From Ascaphus truei (Eukaryota > Chordata > Amphibia > Anura > Ascaphidae): 64,000 nt of DNA. The stretch covers positions 76,321,371 through 76,385,370 of the forward strand of contig CM071573.1 in assembly GCA_036426205.1 (NCBI GenBank), read 5' to 3'. Position numbers and translations under genes: made by a program. This document shows, piece by piece, positions 11,237 to 23,389 of this stretch. Every line of letters begins with the position of its first letter. Positions within the stretch are counted from its first letter, which is position 1. The notes beneath the pieces are model-generated. The model saw nothing but the letters and a program-made list of their open reading frames with translations, was not told the origin of the DNA and searched no databases.

Positions 11237-13100
11237 TGTCACGGTAGCTTGTGACAGGGTATAATATACACCAAAATATCTTGGTTGAATTGAACACGAC
11301 TTAGATATAATAAAGATAGTTTATTCCTTAAAGAAGGAGAACACACAAGATGATACAAATAACAGACAAGAAATAGACACTTACTTAGGGTTGGACAATG
11401 AAGCAATCAGGTACAGGATTGGCAATTCATTCAGCAATACAGGTTCAAATGAAGACATCACGAAAAGACATGAAAGATACTGGGCATAGAGCTTACACTC
11501 GTTTATATGGAGTTTCACTCCTATACCCTGGCATTGAGTGCAAGTCATTGGAGGACAATTATCTGCACCCAATCCCTCCTTGCCACCTCACTTGAGAGGC
11601 ACTGTAATACCTGCCCACTGGGTGGATATTATTCTAATCAGGGGCTTATTTCTCTAGCCCCCCTCCCACAAGACTGGCATCTGAAAGTCAGCTTGGGACA
11701 GGAAAACCTTTGTCCCAAGGTGTGAAACACAACACTTATCATAAAGTACCCACGTCCTGCTTTCCTTTGTGCTAGCCTGCACAAGCAGGGTGTGGGAGCC
11801 TTTGATCAGGGGGTTTATTGTAGACCACTTGTCTCCCCCCTGAGCATTAACATACCATATGGGCCCTAGCCTTCCCGGGCTTTTACCCTGGACCAAAAAT
11901 ACAATACATTCTTTAATATTTACACATATTAAAATAATCCGTTCTATGGGTCTGAGCGGGCTGAAATTTGACAGGTCCTCATGCCGGAGGACCTTTGCCA
12001 TAGTGGCCAAATATCAGCCTTCCATGACCCCCAGAACCGGAGATACAAAAAACAAGTTAAAATCCCCTATTAACTTTAATGCAGGATTCTCCGCTATAAG
12101 CTAAAAGAAATCTCTGTGTTTCACTTTCCCATTGAAATCAATGGGCTCCGCCGCTATAGGCTTTCAATGGAGCAACTCCGCCATTGAAGTCAATGGGGAA
12201 ATCACAATTTTCACATTTACCCATACTCCGTCTGGTTGATCGGAAAGGGCTGGAAATGGCCATGCAGTCATGCCGGAACAGTGACTACCTGCGACCAAAA
12301 TCCCAGCCCTCTGGTACTCACAGAACCGGAGATATAGGCTTACACTTTTCACACTTTCGGACTTAGCTGTTTCAAAGCCACGCGGCTTACCTCCATTAGA
12401 ATCAATATGGCCGGCGCCTCCATAGGAAATGCATGGGCCGGTGCTGCCATAGGATTCAATGGGACCTCCGCTCCCATTAGAGTCAATGGCGCCACCCTCG
12501 TGGCGAGCGCGACCCTTTACGGGGGTCCTTAATTCTCGGACCCGGTGGTGGTCAAGTGTGGGGGTTCCTAGGGTCTAGGGGCAAATTTTTTTTTATTCCT
12601 GGGTGCCCTAAAAACTAAGTTTCCCACGCCAATTGCAATTGAACTTGACCTAATGTGATCAATGCTCTTTTTTAGACAATGTATCCGCTTCTGCGGTCTG
12701 CGGTTTGGATGGCTGCCAACTTGTTCCTTGAGGTCAGCGTCGAGGACTCCCCATTGAAATGAATGGCTTCATTGACTTACAATGGGGAACCGCCGCTCCT
12801 CCTCTCGGGCACCACCTGCAGGTCTTCTGATGAAAATGGGTCCAAATCGTCAGTTTCCCCATAGGATCGTATGGAGCTGGAACGGCGACCTATGGGGAGC
12901 TGCAAAATGGAGCCTGCAAAGGCGGGAAAATGGAACAAAGGGCTATAATCACTCCTTAACTATTAACCCTTTCCCTCCCACATCGATCCCAGTGTATGTG
13001 TTGGTGCAGACACTGGAATGGGAACAATACATATTTACAGGGGAATACATATTTGGGTGCTGAAGCAGGGTAAAAACACATTACTAGACTGCAGTCCAGT
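11237..13100 (-). mobile_element. Probable LTR of a second family, boundaries uncertain
   Basis: The left end TGTCACGGTAGC and a nearby minus-strand AATAAA (in 'agtttattcc', about 11320) are arranged as in the LTRs at 1064 and 20906. 'cacttactta' also matches, so I read this as a minus-strand LTR with its U5 end at 11237. The body is different: repeated motifs 'agaaccggagatac' (about 12035 and 12323) and several 'cattgaaatcaatggg'-type stretches between 12120 and 12790. I could not locate the U3 end or a target duplication. Length would be unusually large for an LTR, so part may be internal sequence. Confidence 0.4.
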
Positions 13101-13741
13101 TAACCCCTTGCCTACAAAGTGAGAGCAGGGGGTGACCAGATGGGGTATAACCCCTTTAATACCGGGCCAAACCCCCTCTCCCATGACAAACACTATTTGG
13201 GCTTTCTATTGGCAGTTGTCAGGTGTTACTTTATAACTGGGGCATGTTTGTTCATACACTGGAATTCTTTTCACCTGTCTACTCCAGTCCAGTTTGCCTA
13301 TTCTGGGTAGCAATTTGGTCATTAGATATGCATGTTAAGGTCTAGGTATTGGTGTAGTTTCAGTTTATTTAATTCTATGTCTAGCCAGGTCCCCCTGTTA
13401 CCTCTGGGCTGCGGGAGGGGGCCGGCTATTGGGATGCCTCCGGTGGGGGTTGCAGCAGTGATCGCAACTTCACCTGGTCCCCAGTGCACTACTGCTGCTG
13501 CGGGGGCGGCACGCAAGAAGGAGAAACTGCTCCGACGCTCCGGAGGAGTGCCGCCATTGTTATGGGCAGCGCATGCGCAGTAGACTAGTCTCTTTAGTCA
13601 GGGGAAAGAGGGCTACATAAGAGTCAAATACAAGTAGAGTTATGCAAAACTTTCCAAAATGCATTCTAAGATCGATTTCTGGGGAACCAGTTTGCAGAAC
13701 TTTGCAGAGTTAAAAGTATCGAAATTCCACGCCCACCATGT
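13101..13741. other. Unassigned sequence with GC-rich block
   Basis: A GC-rich block at about 13385-13580 ('ctgcgggagggggccggc' and 'gcgcatgcgcagtag') interrupts otherwise plain sequence. It may be the inner part of an unrecognised repeat. No coding frame stands out. Confidence 0.3.
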
Positions 13742-14147
13742 TTCAACCTTTCTTCTCTCGGGGGAACCCCTAACCACAGTGCTCAGTTGCTGAGGCACCC
13801 CTACAACAGGACAGCGTCACAGAAAACACAGGGAAGAAAGAGAGACTGTCACAGGAAACAGAGAGAGATAGACAGCCAGAGGGGCAGGGGAATGAGGGGG
13901 CAGAAAGTTGCAGAAAATGCACACACACACCATGCTGCTTCCTCCTCCTCTGCTTAGCCACACCCCACAGGCTCCTGACACCTCCTCCTAATTGGCTGCT
14001 GCTGGGTAATGCAGCCAATCAGGATAGAGGAAACTGCCCTTCTCTCTTCATGCTCTGGGAGATTGAGGATATCCCGCAGCACCTTTTTAATCCTCTCATG
14101 GAACCCTAGGGTGCCGCGGAACCCCGGTTGGGAAACACAGCTCTAAA
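13742..14147. mobile_element. hAT-type MITE remnant
   Basis: The right end 'ggaaccccggttgggaaaca' is the inverted form of the 'ttcccaaccagggttccg' start seen at 27533. The left end is diverged ('tttcaacctttc...gggggaacccc'). The interior at 13925-14040 holds the shared double-CCAAT core ('aattggctgctgctgg' and 'gcagccaatcagg'). A purine-rich gag-repeat patch lies at 13835-13900. No clear duplication was found. Confidence 0.5.
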
Positions 14148-14658
14148 GAATCGCAGCTCAGTCCCAATTCTCAAGTGATTTGCCAAGCATTTTCTCCTCT
14201 GATCTGCAACAAAATCATGTTTAATGCTCTGGATGGGAGTTAAGATTATTAATAGAAATACCCATTGTGTGTCCCATTGTTCGCAAACTCGGGTGAAAAC
14301 TTTGCCCATTTCTAAAATACATTCCCATAAATTATTTATTAAAAAATGTATCCAAATACTTTTTGGAATTGTTTTGTCCCACATGTGCCAGTGAGCGCTA
14401 GATTATCCACATGAGGCATTAGGGAGGAATTCTAGCCATGGGAATGTATACAATATTAACTTTTTTTTTACCTCTTTTCTGTGTCATAAATATCTGTGGT
14501 GGTATAAACAATTGATTTAACAGATCAGAGTAGCATGTAAGGAATCATATTAACAAGTTTCTCACACCTGATAACGACACAAGGTAAAGGAAATACTGCT
14601 AAACATGGGCTCCTGATATGTTGTTTTAGGACCTCTGGCTGCGACCAAAGCAGCACCG
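14148..14658. other. Unique non-coding sequence
   Basis: No repeat or coding feature recognised. Confidence 0.45.
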
Positions 14659-14833
14659 GCTCTGAAAATGAACTTTGGCCGTCCACCGCTCCTAGTCCCA
14701 TGACCGCTGCTCTGATGCCATTCTTGGGACATTTAAAGATTGGCGTGGCGTAGCTTGGCGGGGCCCACTGGACTAAGAGCAGCGGCTACGGACCTAGGAG
14801 CGGAAGACGGCCGAAGTTCATTTTCGGAGCGAC
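14659..14833. repeat. Foldback element, about 80-bp arms
   Basis: 'ctgaaaatgaactttggccg' and 'cggccgaagttcattttcgg' pair. Pairing continues inward through 'ccgctcctag' with 'ctaggagcgg', and 'gctgctct' with 'agagcagc'. The loop is about 40 bp. It looks like a palindromic MITE of unknown superfamily. Confidence 0.6.
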
Positions 14834-15008
14834 AAATTGTACAGTGGCGTCCGGGGCAGGGCCAAAGGCCCCATTCCATGCACCAAGTTATAAGTAATCA
14901 CAACTGCAATACACTGCTCTTCTCTATGTATTGTTACAATTAAAAAATAAGCCAGTGCGTAACCCGCTTAACATGAGAAATTATCACATAGTATCCCAAA
15001 AACACAAT

Positions 15009-15610
15009 ATGTAGAATGCAAAGTATAACACCCCCCAAATAACTTTACAATTTTTTATGAGACTAAAGGTTAGTTACATTTGTGCAAGAACTATGAAAGC
15101 GCCAATGCAAGCTGGCGACTTGTTTGCAATTTTTAAACATTTTTTACTTAGAATTGAAGCAGGGGGTCTCCGGGGGCTGAACCCTATTAATATCACCTAT
15201 GGGGTACCCCTGCTTCTGGAGATACTTACCTCCGTAGGAGGCACCGGTAGTCGCTTGGCTAATAGGGTTCATGTAATGGCGGAGTTTCCAAACTCCCGCA
15301 CACTGCGGGCCAATAGGAAGCCGTGACGTCATCAGGTTCAGCTTCCTATTGGCTCGTGTAATGCGGGAGCTTTGCAGCAATAATGGCACCCCCTTTGGAG
15401 GTCTGTATCTTGGCAAGCAGGGGGTGCCTGGAGCTGAAATTAATGGGGTTCAGCCCCGGAGACCCCCTGCTTCAATTCTATGTAAAAAAATTGCAAACAT
15501 GTCGCCAACTTGGATTGGCGCTTTAATAGTCCTTGCACAAACTTAAACAACCTGTAATCTCATAAACCATTGTAAAGTTATTTTGGGGGTGTTATACTTC
15601 ATATTCTACA
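15009..15610. repeat. Long palindromic foldback MITE, 600 bp
   Basis: Two arms of roughly 280 bp are inverted copies at, by eye, over 90% identity. They start 'gtagaatgcaaagtataaca' and end 'tgttatacttcatattctac'. Each arm itself contains the hairpin-like motif 'aagcagggggtctccggg', which recurs at about 30030, 48830 and 52500. No transposase. The whole could fold into one long hairpin in RNA. Termini and duplication are not diagnostic of a superfamily. Confidence 0.75.
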
Positions 15611-15885
15611 GCTCCAGAAACCCCCGGCTTCAAAAACTCATTTAAAAAAAAAAACATGGATTGCCCCTTTATTGATAACTGAAAACTAGTCTTGAAATTC
15701 AAAAAGATGGAATGACAACACAAGGTAGGGAAAGGTAATAAGTAAGGCAGTATCAAGTGTAAATAAAGTCAGTGATATTTACCCACAGTTTTATAAAAAA
15801 TAAAAAAGGTCTACTGTAATATAATGGGGTACAAGAAAATAGGATAATTACATTAACAATACTGCTAATGGTTATTTGTCTAAAC

Positions 15886-16067
15886 CAGGAGTAGCAAACA
15901 TCAGTCCTCAAGGGCCACCAACAGGTTAAGTTTTAAGGATATCCCTGCTTCAGCACAGGTGACTCAATCAGTGGCTCAGTAAACGATTGAGCCATCTTTA
16001 CTGAAGCAGGGATAGCCTGAAAACCTTACCTGTGGGTGACCCTTGAGCATGGAATTGGCCACTCCTG
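15886..16067. mobile_element. Complete palindromic hAT MITE, 182 bp
   Basis: Perfect 8-bp duplications GTCTAAAC lie at 15878-15885 and 16068-16075. Ends are CAGGAGTAGC and GGCCACTCCTG. The arms ('aggatatccctgcttcagca' and its inverted copy) belong to the family also found at 4796, 42525, 43505, 60404 and 61551. The copies carry no gene and must have moved using a transposase supplied elsewhere. Confidence 0.8.
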
Positions 16068-16075
16068 GTCTAAAC

Positions 16076-16899
16076 AATTGTCATTCAATGCATAACCACA
16101 AACGGTTTCAGAATGTAATGAAGAAAGTCAATATTATTTTGAGATGACATATAGTCGTTTGATTGTAAATTTGTGTGCCCCTAATGTCACAATAGACATA
16201 TATCTACGAAAATACAGCTAAAACAGAGATTTTATTTTTGTCAGTCAAAACATACGCAGGATAAACATCTTCTCAGAGCATTTCATCTGTATTTTGTATA
16301 TTTTCATCTTTTTGCTCAATCTCACCAGTGATTTATTTCTGGTCTTCTAAATTGAAACTTCAACAGAAAATTGCCCATCATACTCAGGTATCATTTAGAT
16401 AAGTAATTCATACAGCTATTTGATCTGCTTGGGAACTTGGTGAACCACCGGGCTTATTATCTTCAGTAGTGAACCGAGGCAGTTGTCATTGGAAAGGCAT
16501 CATATAATAACCAGTTGGCCTCGGTCCTGTTCCGGACTGCTGTCCCCACCATCACACTCACTCATGTAGAATTGATGTCGGGAAGGGGTAAGAATTCGAG
16601 AAGTTGCCATGACCTGGTCTATTAGCTTGGGTGTTGCACAATTTTATGGGAGGTTTTGGTTCTGTTTTAGTTTAAAGTCTCTTCCCTTTAATTTTGGATT
16701 GGAAATAAGGCAGAGTATGTGAATTAAAAATTTGAAATATTTATGAAATGAAGTGGGATATTATTTTCTTAGTATGTGTAAATAGTTTGTATACATTTTA
16801 TTGAAATATGATTTTATTACATAACATTCCACTGGGATCTTTAGTAACATCTTATTGAATAAGTGACAATATTTTTAATATGTATTACTGATTTGGCAT
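16076..16899. other. Unique non-coding sequence
   Basis: No repeat, RNA or coding feature recognised. Confidence 0.5.
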
Positions 16900-17059
16900 T
16901 ATATATATATATATATATATATATATTGAAAAGAGTAAAGAGTCTCAACGAGACCAAAATGTCAATCACTTACTTAATAAGTGTGCTGGACTTCTTTGCA
17001 ATTTATAATGGATTATCTGTTCATGACACTTTGACTTTGAGCTATTAGATGTGTCTTGT

Positions 17060-17109
<50 letters not shown>
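16900..17109. repeat. Two (TA)n microsatellites
   Basis: (TA) runs at about 16900-16926 and 17062-17108 bracket a 135-bp segment. That segment includes 'gagtctcaacgagaccaaaa', which has a GTCTC/GAGAC stem and resembles the small structured motif often found at Penelope-like element ends. The Penelope-like remnant starts 380 bp to the right. Confidence 0.7.
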
Positions 17110-17111
<2 letters not shown>

Positions 17112-17489
17112 TTAGCTCATAATTAGAATGGGTGAATCTATTAAAATTTGATCTCCAAATATTTCAACAAATTTATAATAATATTTGTACTCTGGGCGGA
17201 ACTATCAAAATCCGTTTCTTAGATTTTCCCTGGTTTTTCCTTCAAAATCCGTTCCGCAGTGTAAAATCCGTTGACAGATTGTTCCAACTTCAATCTGTGT
17301 GGCTTGATTTCTCTCTCTTGTTCTTTTCTGTTTATAATCTTAAAAATATATAGATAGATAAACCAGTGGGGAATAATAGATGTTATTATTTAATCTTGGT
17401 ACAGAGATTAGGAGGGATGGATATAGATCTCATATAGGGTTTATTTACAAAAATGATGAAAATATAAAACCTTCATTTAATCCTATTGG

Positions 17490-17750
17490 TTAAATCCAAC
17501 CACACTCTTTTTGTAACAAACGTCTATCCCAATCACCTTTTCTTATTCCCCAAGGGATGTGTTCAATGCCTGCGAAGCTTAAGACACTTCCATCGCCTTT
17601 ATGTTCTTGTGTCACATGCCCAGCAACGGGGCTATCGTGATTATTCCGGACTGATCCTAGGTGTTCAAGAATTCTTATTTTAAGTGGTCTGCGAGTTTTA
17701 CCCACGTATTTTTTCCCACATGAACAATCAATTAGGTATATCACCCCCAT
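17490..17750 (-). pseudogene. GIY-YIG endonuclease domain of the Penelope-like element
   Basis: The 86-codon frame begins 'GVIYLIDCSCGKKYVGKT', which matches the two signature strands (GIY... and YVG) of GIY-YIG nucleases with the CxC typical of Penelope-like elements. It continues through 'RPLKIRILEHL', with the conserved Arg and the 'EH' seen in this family, to 'GHVTQEHKGD'. In an active element this domain nicks target DNA to prime reverse transcription. It is separated from the upstream frame by a short shift around 17750-17808. Confidence 0.85.
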
Positions 17751-18895
17751 TGTCTAGCAATAGATAAAGTCTCTTATTTGAGTGTTTTGGCCTGTAGAAT
17801 TAGTACATTATTTTGGTGTTTTGATTCTACTGCAGGCCTTACATCTCCCGCAGGGATAGCATCCCTTTGGTTGCTGTCCTAGCCAAGTTTTGGTTGGTGT
17901 AGCTCTGTAATGACTGTGTATGAGATGGTCTTTTATAGTATGATTCCTTCGACTTGTCATGCTTGGAGAAGGTGGGAAAACATTTTTTAACTCTTCATCA
18001 TCCAAAAGGAGATGCCAATATTTATTTAGTATTTGGCGAAGAGTGTTCCATTGACTGCTGTATTTCCCTATAAATCGAATCAATTTATCTTTTGAGGATA
18101 TAGATCTATTACTTGCTGCTAATAGTTGATGCCTTGGTGTGACAAGGGCACAATGGTATGCCTTTTTTACATTTTTCTGGCTGTGGCCTCTTTCACGAAA
18201 CCTGCTGATCATTTCTGTCGCTTGAGTTTTGTATTCTCTGGTATGTGAACAGTTCCTTCTCAGTCTAAGGAATTGTCCTATGGCAATGTTATTAACAATA
18301 TGACGCAGATGATGGCTATCTGCCATCAATAGACTATTTGTAGTTGTTGGCTTCCTATATATTGTGGTTTCCAGTTTACCTTCCTTGTTTTTTGTAATGG
18401 TTAGGTCTAGAAAGTCCATACTGTTAGAGTTACATTGGTATGTTAGCCTTAAATTGTAGTTAGAGTATTTGTATTCAGGATATTAATTAATTATTTTAAT
18501 AGTTCTTCTGTGCCTCTTCATAACAGTAGGATATCATCTATGTAACATATCCAGAGTTCTACATGTGTTGTGTAGTTCTCCATTTCTTCCATGAAGACCA
18601 CAGTCTCTTCCCACCAGCCTAGGTATAGATCGGCATACAGTAGGTTGGTGTGACCGTGGTCCCCATGGCTGTCCCTTGAACCTGGTGATAGTACTTACAA
18701 TAAAAAAGGAAATAATTCTTAGTAAGAACGAACTTCAAAAAGGTTCAATACAAAGTTATTGTGTGTTTTGGAATGTTCACTCCGTGATCTTAAGAAATGC
18801 TTGACTGCCATTAGTGTCTCTAATGTAAGAGGGTAAGGATGTTACAAAAGGGCGATAAAACTCATCGAGATACACACTAGCTTTTGAGAAGATTC
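17490..18895 (-). pseudogene. Penelope-like retroelement (RT + GIY-YIG), decayed
   Basis: Read on the minus strand from 18895 down. An N-terminal RT fragment ('KHFLRSRSEHSKTHNNF', about 18780) is followed by 'QGTAMGTTV' (about 18665-18690) and the catalytic 'YIDD' (18533-18544). Then comes a 203-codon open frame (17808-18419) starting at 'MDFLDLTI', with the thumb/linker region and a cysteine cluster 'GCYPCGRCKAC', and finally a GIY-YIG endonuclease frame. RT pieces lie in different frames, and a stop follows 'YIDDILLL', so it is inactive. The order RT, cysteine linker, GIY-YIG is diagnostic of endonuclease-bearing Penelope-like elements. The 5' part of the RT is missing. Confidence 0.9.
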
Positions 18896-18959
18896 AAATC
18901 CACAAAAAATATTCCCCCAACTCTACTGCTGATGACTATTCCTCTGAGCGGTTTTGGTT

Positions 18960-19360
18960 TAAGAAATGTGTGCAAACGTATCCAATTCCACCGGTTGCCA
19001 CTATTCGCAAATTTCTCCTCAACATTTGATTTGCCCAGACCCTGAAAAATGGGTTTTGCTGGAGAGAAGAGGGAGAGTCCCAATTGCTGTATATACTACA
19101 CCAAATATACTTTTAAACAACACGCAAAGAGATACCTGTGTACAAAAGGGAGTTCATCTGAGATACCTGGGAAATGCTAATATAATTAATTTAAATATAC
19201 TTCACATTTTCATATTGGGGTGGTATATATAGCATTTGGACTTTTAATAAAATAGTACTCTCCCTCCCCTTGCTCTCCAGCAAAACCCATATTTTAGAGA
19301 CTGGGCGAATTGCATGTATAGGATGAATTCTTGAATCATGCCCAGTGGCAGAACTGCATA
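18960..19360. repeat. Foldback repeat, diverged
   Basis: 'tgggttttgctggagagaag' near 19050 pairs with 'ctctccagcaaaaccca' near 19275. The outer parts 'tttgcccag' and 'ctgggcgaa' also pair. A related single arm ('ccagaccctgaaaaa', 'tggaggga') occurs at 39330-39385. The superfamily is unknown. Confidence 0.5.
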
Positions 19361-19969
19361 TATTTTCACACATTTTTAAAGGATTTTTAAAATGTAGGTG
19401 AATCTACAGTTGTTCATAAATCCCCAAATATACGCACTTGCCATACTCACGGTGAATTTGAATGTTGGCGAATAATTTGCCCATCTCTAATAATAACATG
19501 CCTTCCAAATCAATAACCAAAAATCAAAGCTACCCCCATTCTTCTCTAGCAGTTAAATATGCAGGCTATGTATCTCTAATGTGAAAGGCAGTAAGTCTTG
19601 TTTAACTTGAAAATGCTATTTGTACCTGACATTTCAAACTGGATGCGAACCAATTATATTACACGGGACAAAGATGGTACAGCAGATGCAGATTGCTAAT
19701 TACTGTAGGGAGCACGAAGGACACATTTTTCTGCATATGTATGATAATAATCTGTTTTGCACAGCTCTGTCATTATAATCAGGCAGTAGCTTGCATGCTT
19801 GTTTGTCTATTAGCACAATAAGTCAATTCGTTTACAAAGTAAAAATATAATGCCTATATGATCAAAAAATACATTTTCCAATATTGACTTTGGCAAATGG
19901 TAGAAATCACATAAAATATATCCTAATTTGGAGTTGTCTGCAGTGCAGGGCAAAATCTGCATCCAAAAC
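19361..19969. other. Unique non-coding sequence
   Basis: No recognised repeat, RNA or coding feature. Confidence 0.5.
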
Positions 19970-20724
19970 TTAGGGGCCTATTCTATAAGCCCCGATAAGC
20001 CACTTATCAAGGCATTTTTGGCCAAAATGCCTACTGCTATTCAGTAAGCCTTGATAAGTGGGTGATAAAGGCATAAATCGCCAATTTTTTCAGCCGTCAA
20101 AAAATGATCGCCGGGTGAGCGGCGATAAGCCACTTATCGGCAGGTTCTGAAACTCGTGCAATTCTAGTAACCTCGATTAGTTTATCGAGGCTAATCGCGG
20201 CTCTATAATGGCGAGTTTCTCCCAAAATCCTCACGCCAGGAAAGGTTGGCTGGGGAGAACCTGCAGAGAAGGCGGCGAGACTGAACTTAGAAATAAAAAT
20301 GAATTTTTCCTGTATCGGATTGCTGCCCGGGTATCTCCGGAGCTGATACCCATTAATATCAGCACCGGAGGCAACTTTATTACCTTAGCGACTGACCGCT
20401 ACGGCAACGAAGGGGTTAACTACCAGTGCCATGTTTATTGTGGGTAGCGGAGTGGGTGAAGATGGTAGTTGGCCCTTGGTGGGTGTTTAGGCCTTCCGGG
20501 GGGGTTGCGGGAGGAGTTAACCCCTTCATTACCTTTGTGGTTAATACTACTAAGGCAATGAAGGGGTTAACCCTTCCTGCTACCACCGGGGGGCCTATAC
20601 ATCCTTCCTTGGGGCTATTAACCCCTTCACCCAATCCCTGTACCCAAAATAAACCAAAATACACACAACAGCCCTACTACCCACCTCCTCTACCCCCAAC
20701 AGGTCTAACTACCACCTTGGGACC

Positions 20725-20900
20725 ACTATACCCACCCTGTATCAATTGATTGACACAGAGGTATATCATACCCATATAATATGGGTATGATAAGCCACTA
20801 TAGCACTCAATGGTCAACCTAATAAAAATAATTAAGTCCAAAAAAAACAATAATACCCACTATACCCACCCTCTACCCATTGACTGGCACAGTGGTATAT
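20725..20900. repeat. Tandem duplication with palindrome inside element A
   Basis: The block containing 'tatacccaccctgta', 'gacacagaggtatatcatac' and the perfect palindrome 'catacccatataatatgggt' is followed by a second, partial copy ('tatacccaccctctacccat...gtggtatatcatac'). The solo LTR inserted exactly in the palindrome of this second copy; its continuation resumes at 22221. The same palindrome occurs at about 30640 and 45636. Confidence 0.65.
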
Positions 20901-20905
20901 CATAC

Positions 20906-22220
20906 TATCACGGGAGATCAGGACTTTTAACACTTTTATACTGGGATCATTCACTAGGAAAAACAAGATAGTGGAATAAAATGGAGTTTATTCGGGTAAA
21001 CTCGCGTACAAACAATGAATATACAATATACAGATGAGATACACACTTACTGGGGAGTCTGGGGTGAAAACTAGGCTCAAATAGGTGCAGGGCGCCTGCT
21101 TCAGAAGGCTTACCCTGACTGGGATATCCACCCGGGCTTCCTGGTCCTCTTTTCAGCTAAAAACCTAAAAACAAGAACTTGGTCCTCAGATAGGCAGGCT
21201 TTCTTAGCTCCAAAAATGAAGCTGACTGCTCTGCTATTTGCAACAGAGCAACTTTGAAAAGCCCGTCTTTGCATCACCGGCCCAAGTCACAGGATCGTCT
21301 GGTTCTCTGACTGGGGCACCTCCTTACATACCTTCTGCTGTTCTATGTTCGGCATGGAAGTATGAGGAGCGACCAATCAGTGCGTGGGAATTCCTTCCCA
21401 CCAGCCAATAGGAATAGGGGCTCGTCCTTTGGCTGACGTCAGAGGAGGGGGCATGCCAAGCCGGCTTGGAATGCCCTGTGGGCGGGACATATGGATTGAC
21501 CAATTGGAATTGCGCCTAAATTCTGCGGCTTCCCCAAGTCAACCCATTGCCACCTACTGGGCAGGCTCCACTGGGTCCGTCAGACCAGAGTGTCCTCCCT
21601 GCAGGGGGTCTCTGTTCTCTGGACCCAGTACTGCACCCTGCCCCAGCAACTTAACATCCTGACACCTCTCAACATCCCATCTCCTCTTTGAACTACAATG
21701 TCTATCCAGACTTCCCGGCACCTATATGGATGCTCGGGCTGACTGAATAGATATTTATAGTACATGCATCAAACATGATCAAACATATTTTAATACACCG
21801 TATACTTTGTGGAGGCCCATATCTGTGAGGGACATAGGACTAGGATATCTGGGCTCGAAAACTAGGATTCTGTGGGACCCTTGGTAGCCTCGGTGTAAAT
21901 CAACTCGCGTAACGGCAAATCATGACTGCACGCCGGGGAGAATTAAGGGACTATTGATAATTTTGGCCCCCGAAGGCCTGCAAACAAAACAACTGTATTT
22001 CTACCCAAATATCCAGCCTAAAACACACTCAGAAAGTTTCATGAATCTGGGGCAAAGGAAACATGAAAGTGGAAAAGCAGGGGACACTTTAACGTTTACA
22101 TGTTACAATACATGGCCCCTGTCTTACGGTGCTATGTAGCTGCCAGAGACCCATGGTATTCAGGGGTAACCAGATGGGCTTAACTTTTATTGTATAGCCT
22201 GGCTACCCCCTACCGTCACA
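20906..22220 (-). mobile_element. Solo LTR, 1315 bp
   Basis: Perfect 5-bp duplications CATAC flank it (20901-20905 and 22221-22225), and the host palindrome reads through when the insert is removed. Ends are TATCACGGGAG (TG mutated to TA) and CTACCGTCACA. It is homologous to the LTR at 1064-2393 in the same orientation, so the U3 end is at 22220 and U5 at 20906. An AATAAA is complementary to 'gtttatt' near 20984. Recombination between two LTRs would have removed the internal region. Frames of 61-92 codons inside are not genes. Confidence 0.8.
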
Positions 22221-23389
22221 CATACCCATATAATATGGGCATGATAAGCCACTATAGCACTCAATGGTCAACCTAATAAAAATCATTAAGGCCAAAAATA
22301 CACAATAATTAAAGAAATACACAAGCACCTAACACCCCAACAATAAAAGAATTAAAAAGCCTAATAGTACACATGAATATTATTTATCTATCACCAAAAC
22401 AGCAGAAGAATAAAAATGATGTTATTCCAAAACATAAGAATAAAATTAAATAAACAACTATCCAACCAATCCAAGAAATAAAAGCACTGAGAGAGACCGA
22501 GAGTTTTAATTTTCTTAAGCGTCACCAGTTCTATATTTATTCCCTGAAGAGTCCTTCCAAATAAATTAGGGAGATATGCCTCTGCCGAAAAGGGAGCACA
22601 CCTGAACGATATGCTAATGCCTATGCAAAATATATTTAAATGAGTCCCACCCCACACTTTCTAAAACAATTTCCATACCAACTATAAAGGGTTCTTAATA
22701 AGCCTAAGGCCAACCTAATGACAGGAATCAAGTCAGACCCAATTGGACTACAACCCACAGCCACTACTTTTGCAGATCATAGCTCTAGTAGTGGCAGCTA
22801 AACCAGCTGATCGCTAGTATTGTCACACATGTACTTCACCTTGTTATTAATCTCTAATAGAATATGAAGAGAGAGACAAGCCAATCCTTTAGGTGAGGGG
22901 TACTCCTAAATACTCCAAGTGGGTAAAATACCCTTAGAGATGTTTAATGAACTGGACAAACTAACTTTTAAAACATATTGAATACAGGGACATGATGGAG
23001 GGGGGATGGACACGAAACAGATATTGAACTAAATAGAATAGATAGGGATGGAAAAATAGTTTTGGGTCATGGAGGTAACATGGGGCAAGTGGGAGTTTGG
23101 TAGGAAGGGAGACACCTATATTACCTACAGATAATACTAGAAAACTTCTAAAGTCTAAATACAATTGGAGCAGAAAGGCCGGAGCAGATAACCACATGGT
23201 CTATCTACCAAACCGATTGCTGGGTATACCATTTGATGGCTTCCATTTTTTTTCCTGAAGTGACATCTTAAATGGAGGGAAGCATATACTACCTGATTGG
23301 CTGGCTTCCCTTCCTTTTTTGATGATGTCACACCCTTACAAAAATGGATGCTGTCACATGGTACACCAACCAATCGGATTGGGGGTGTA

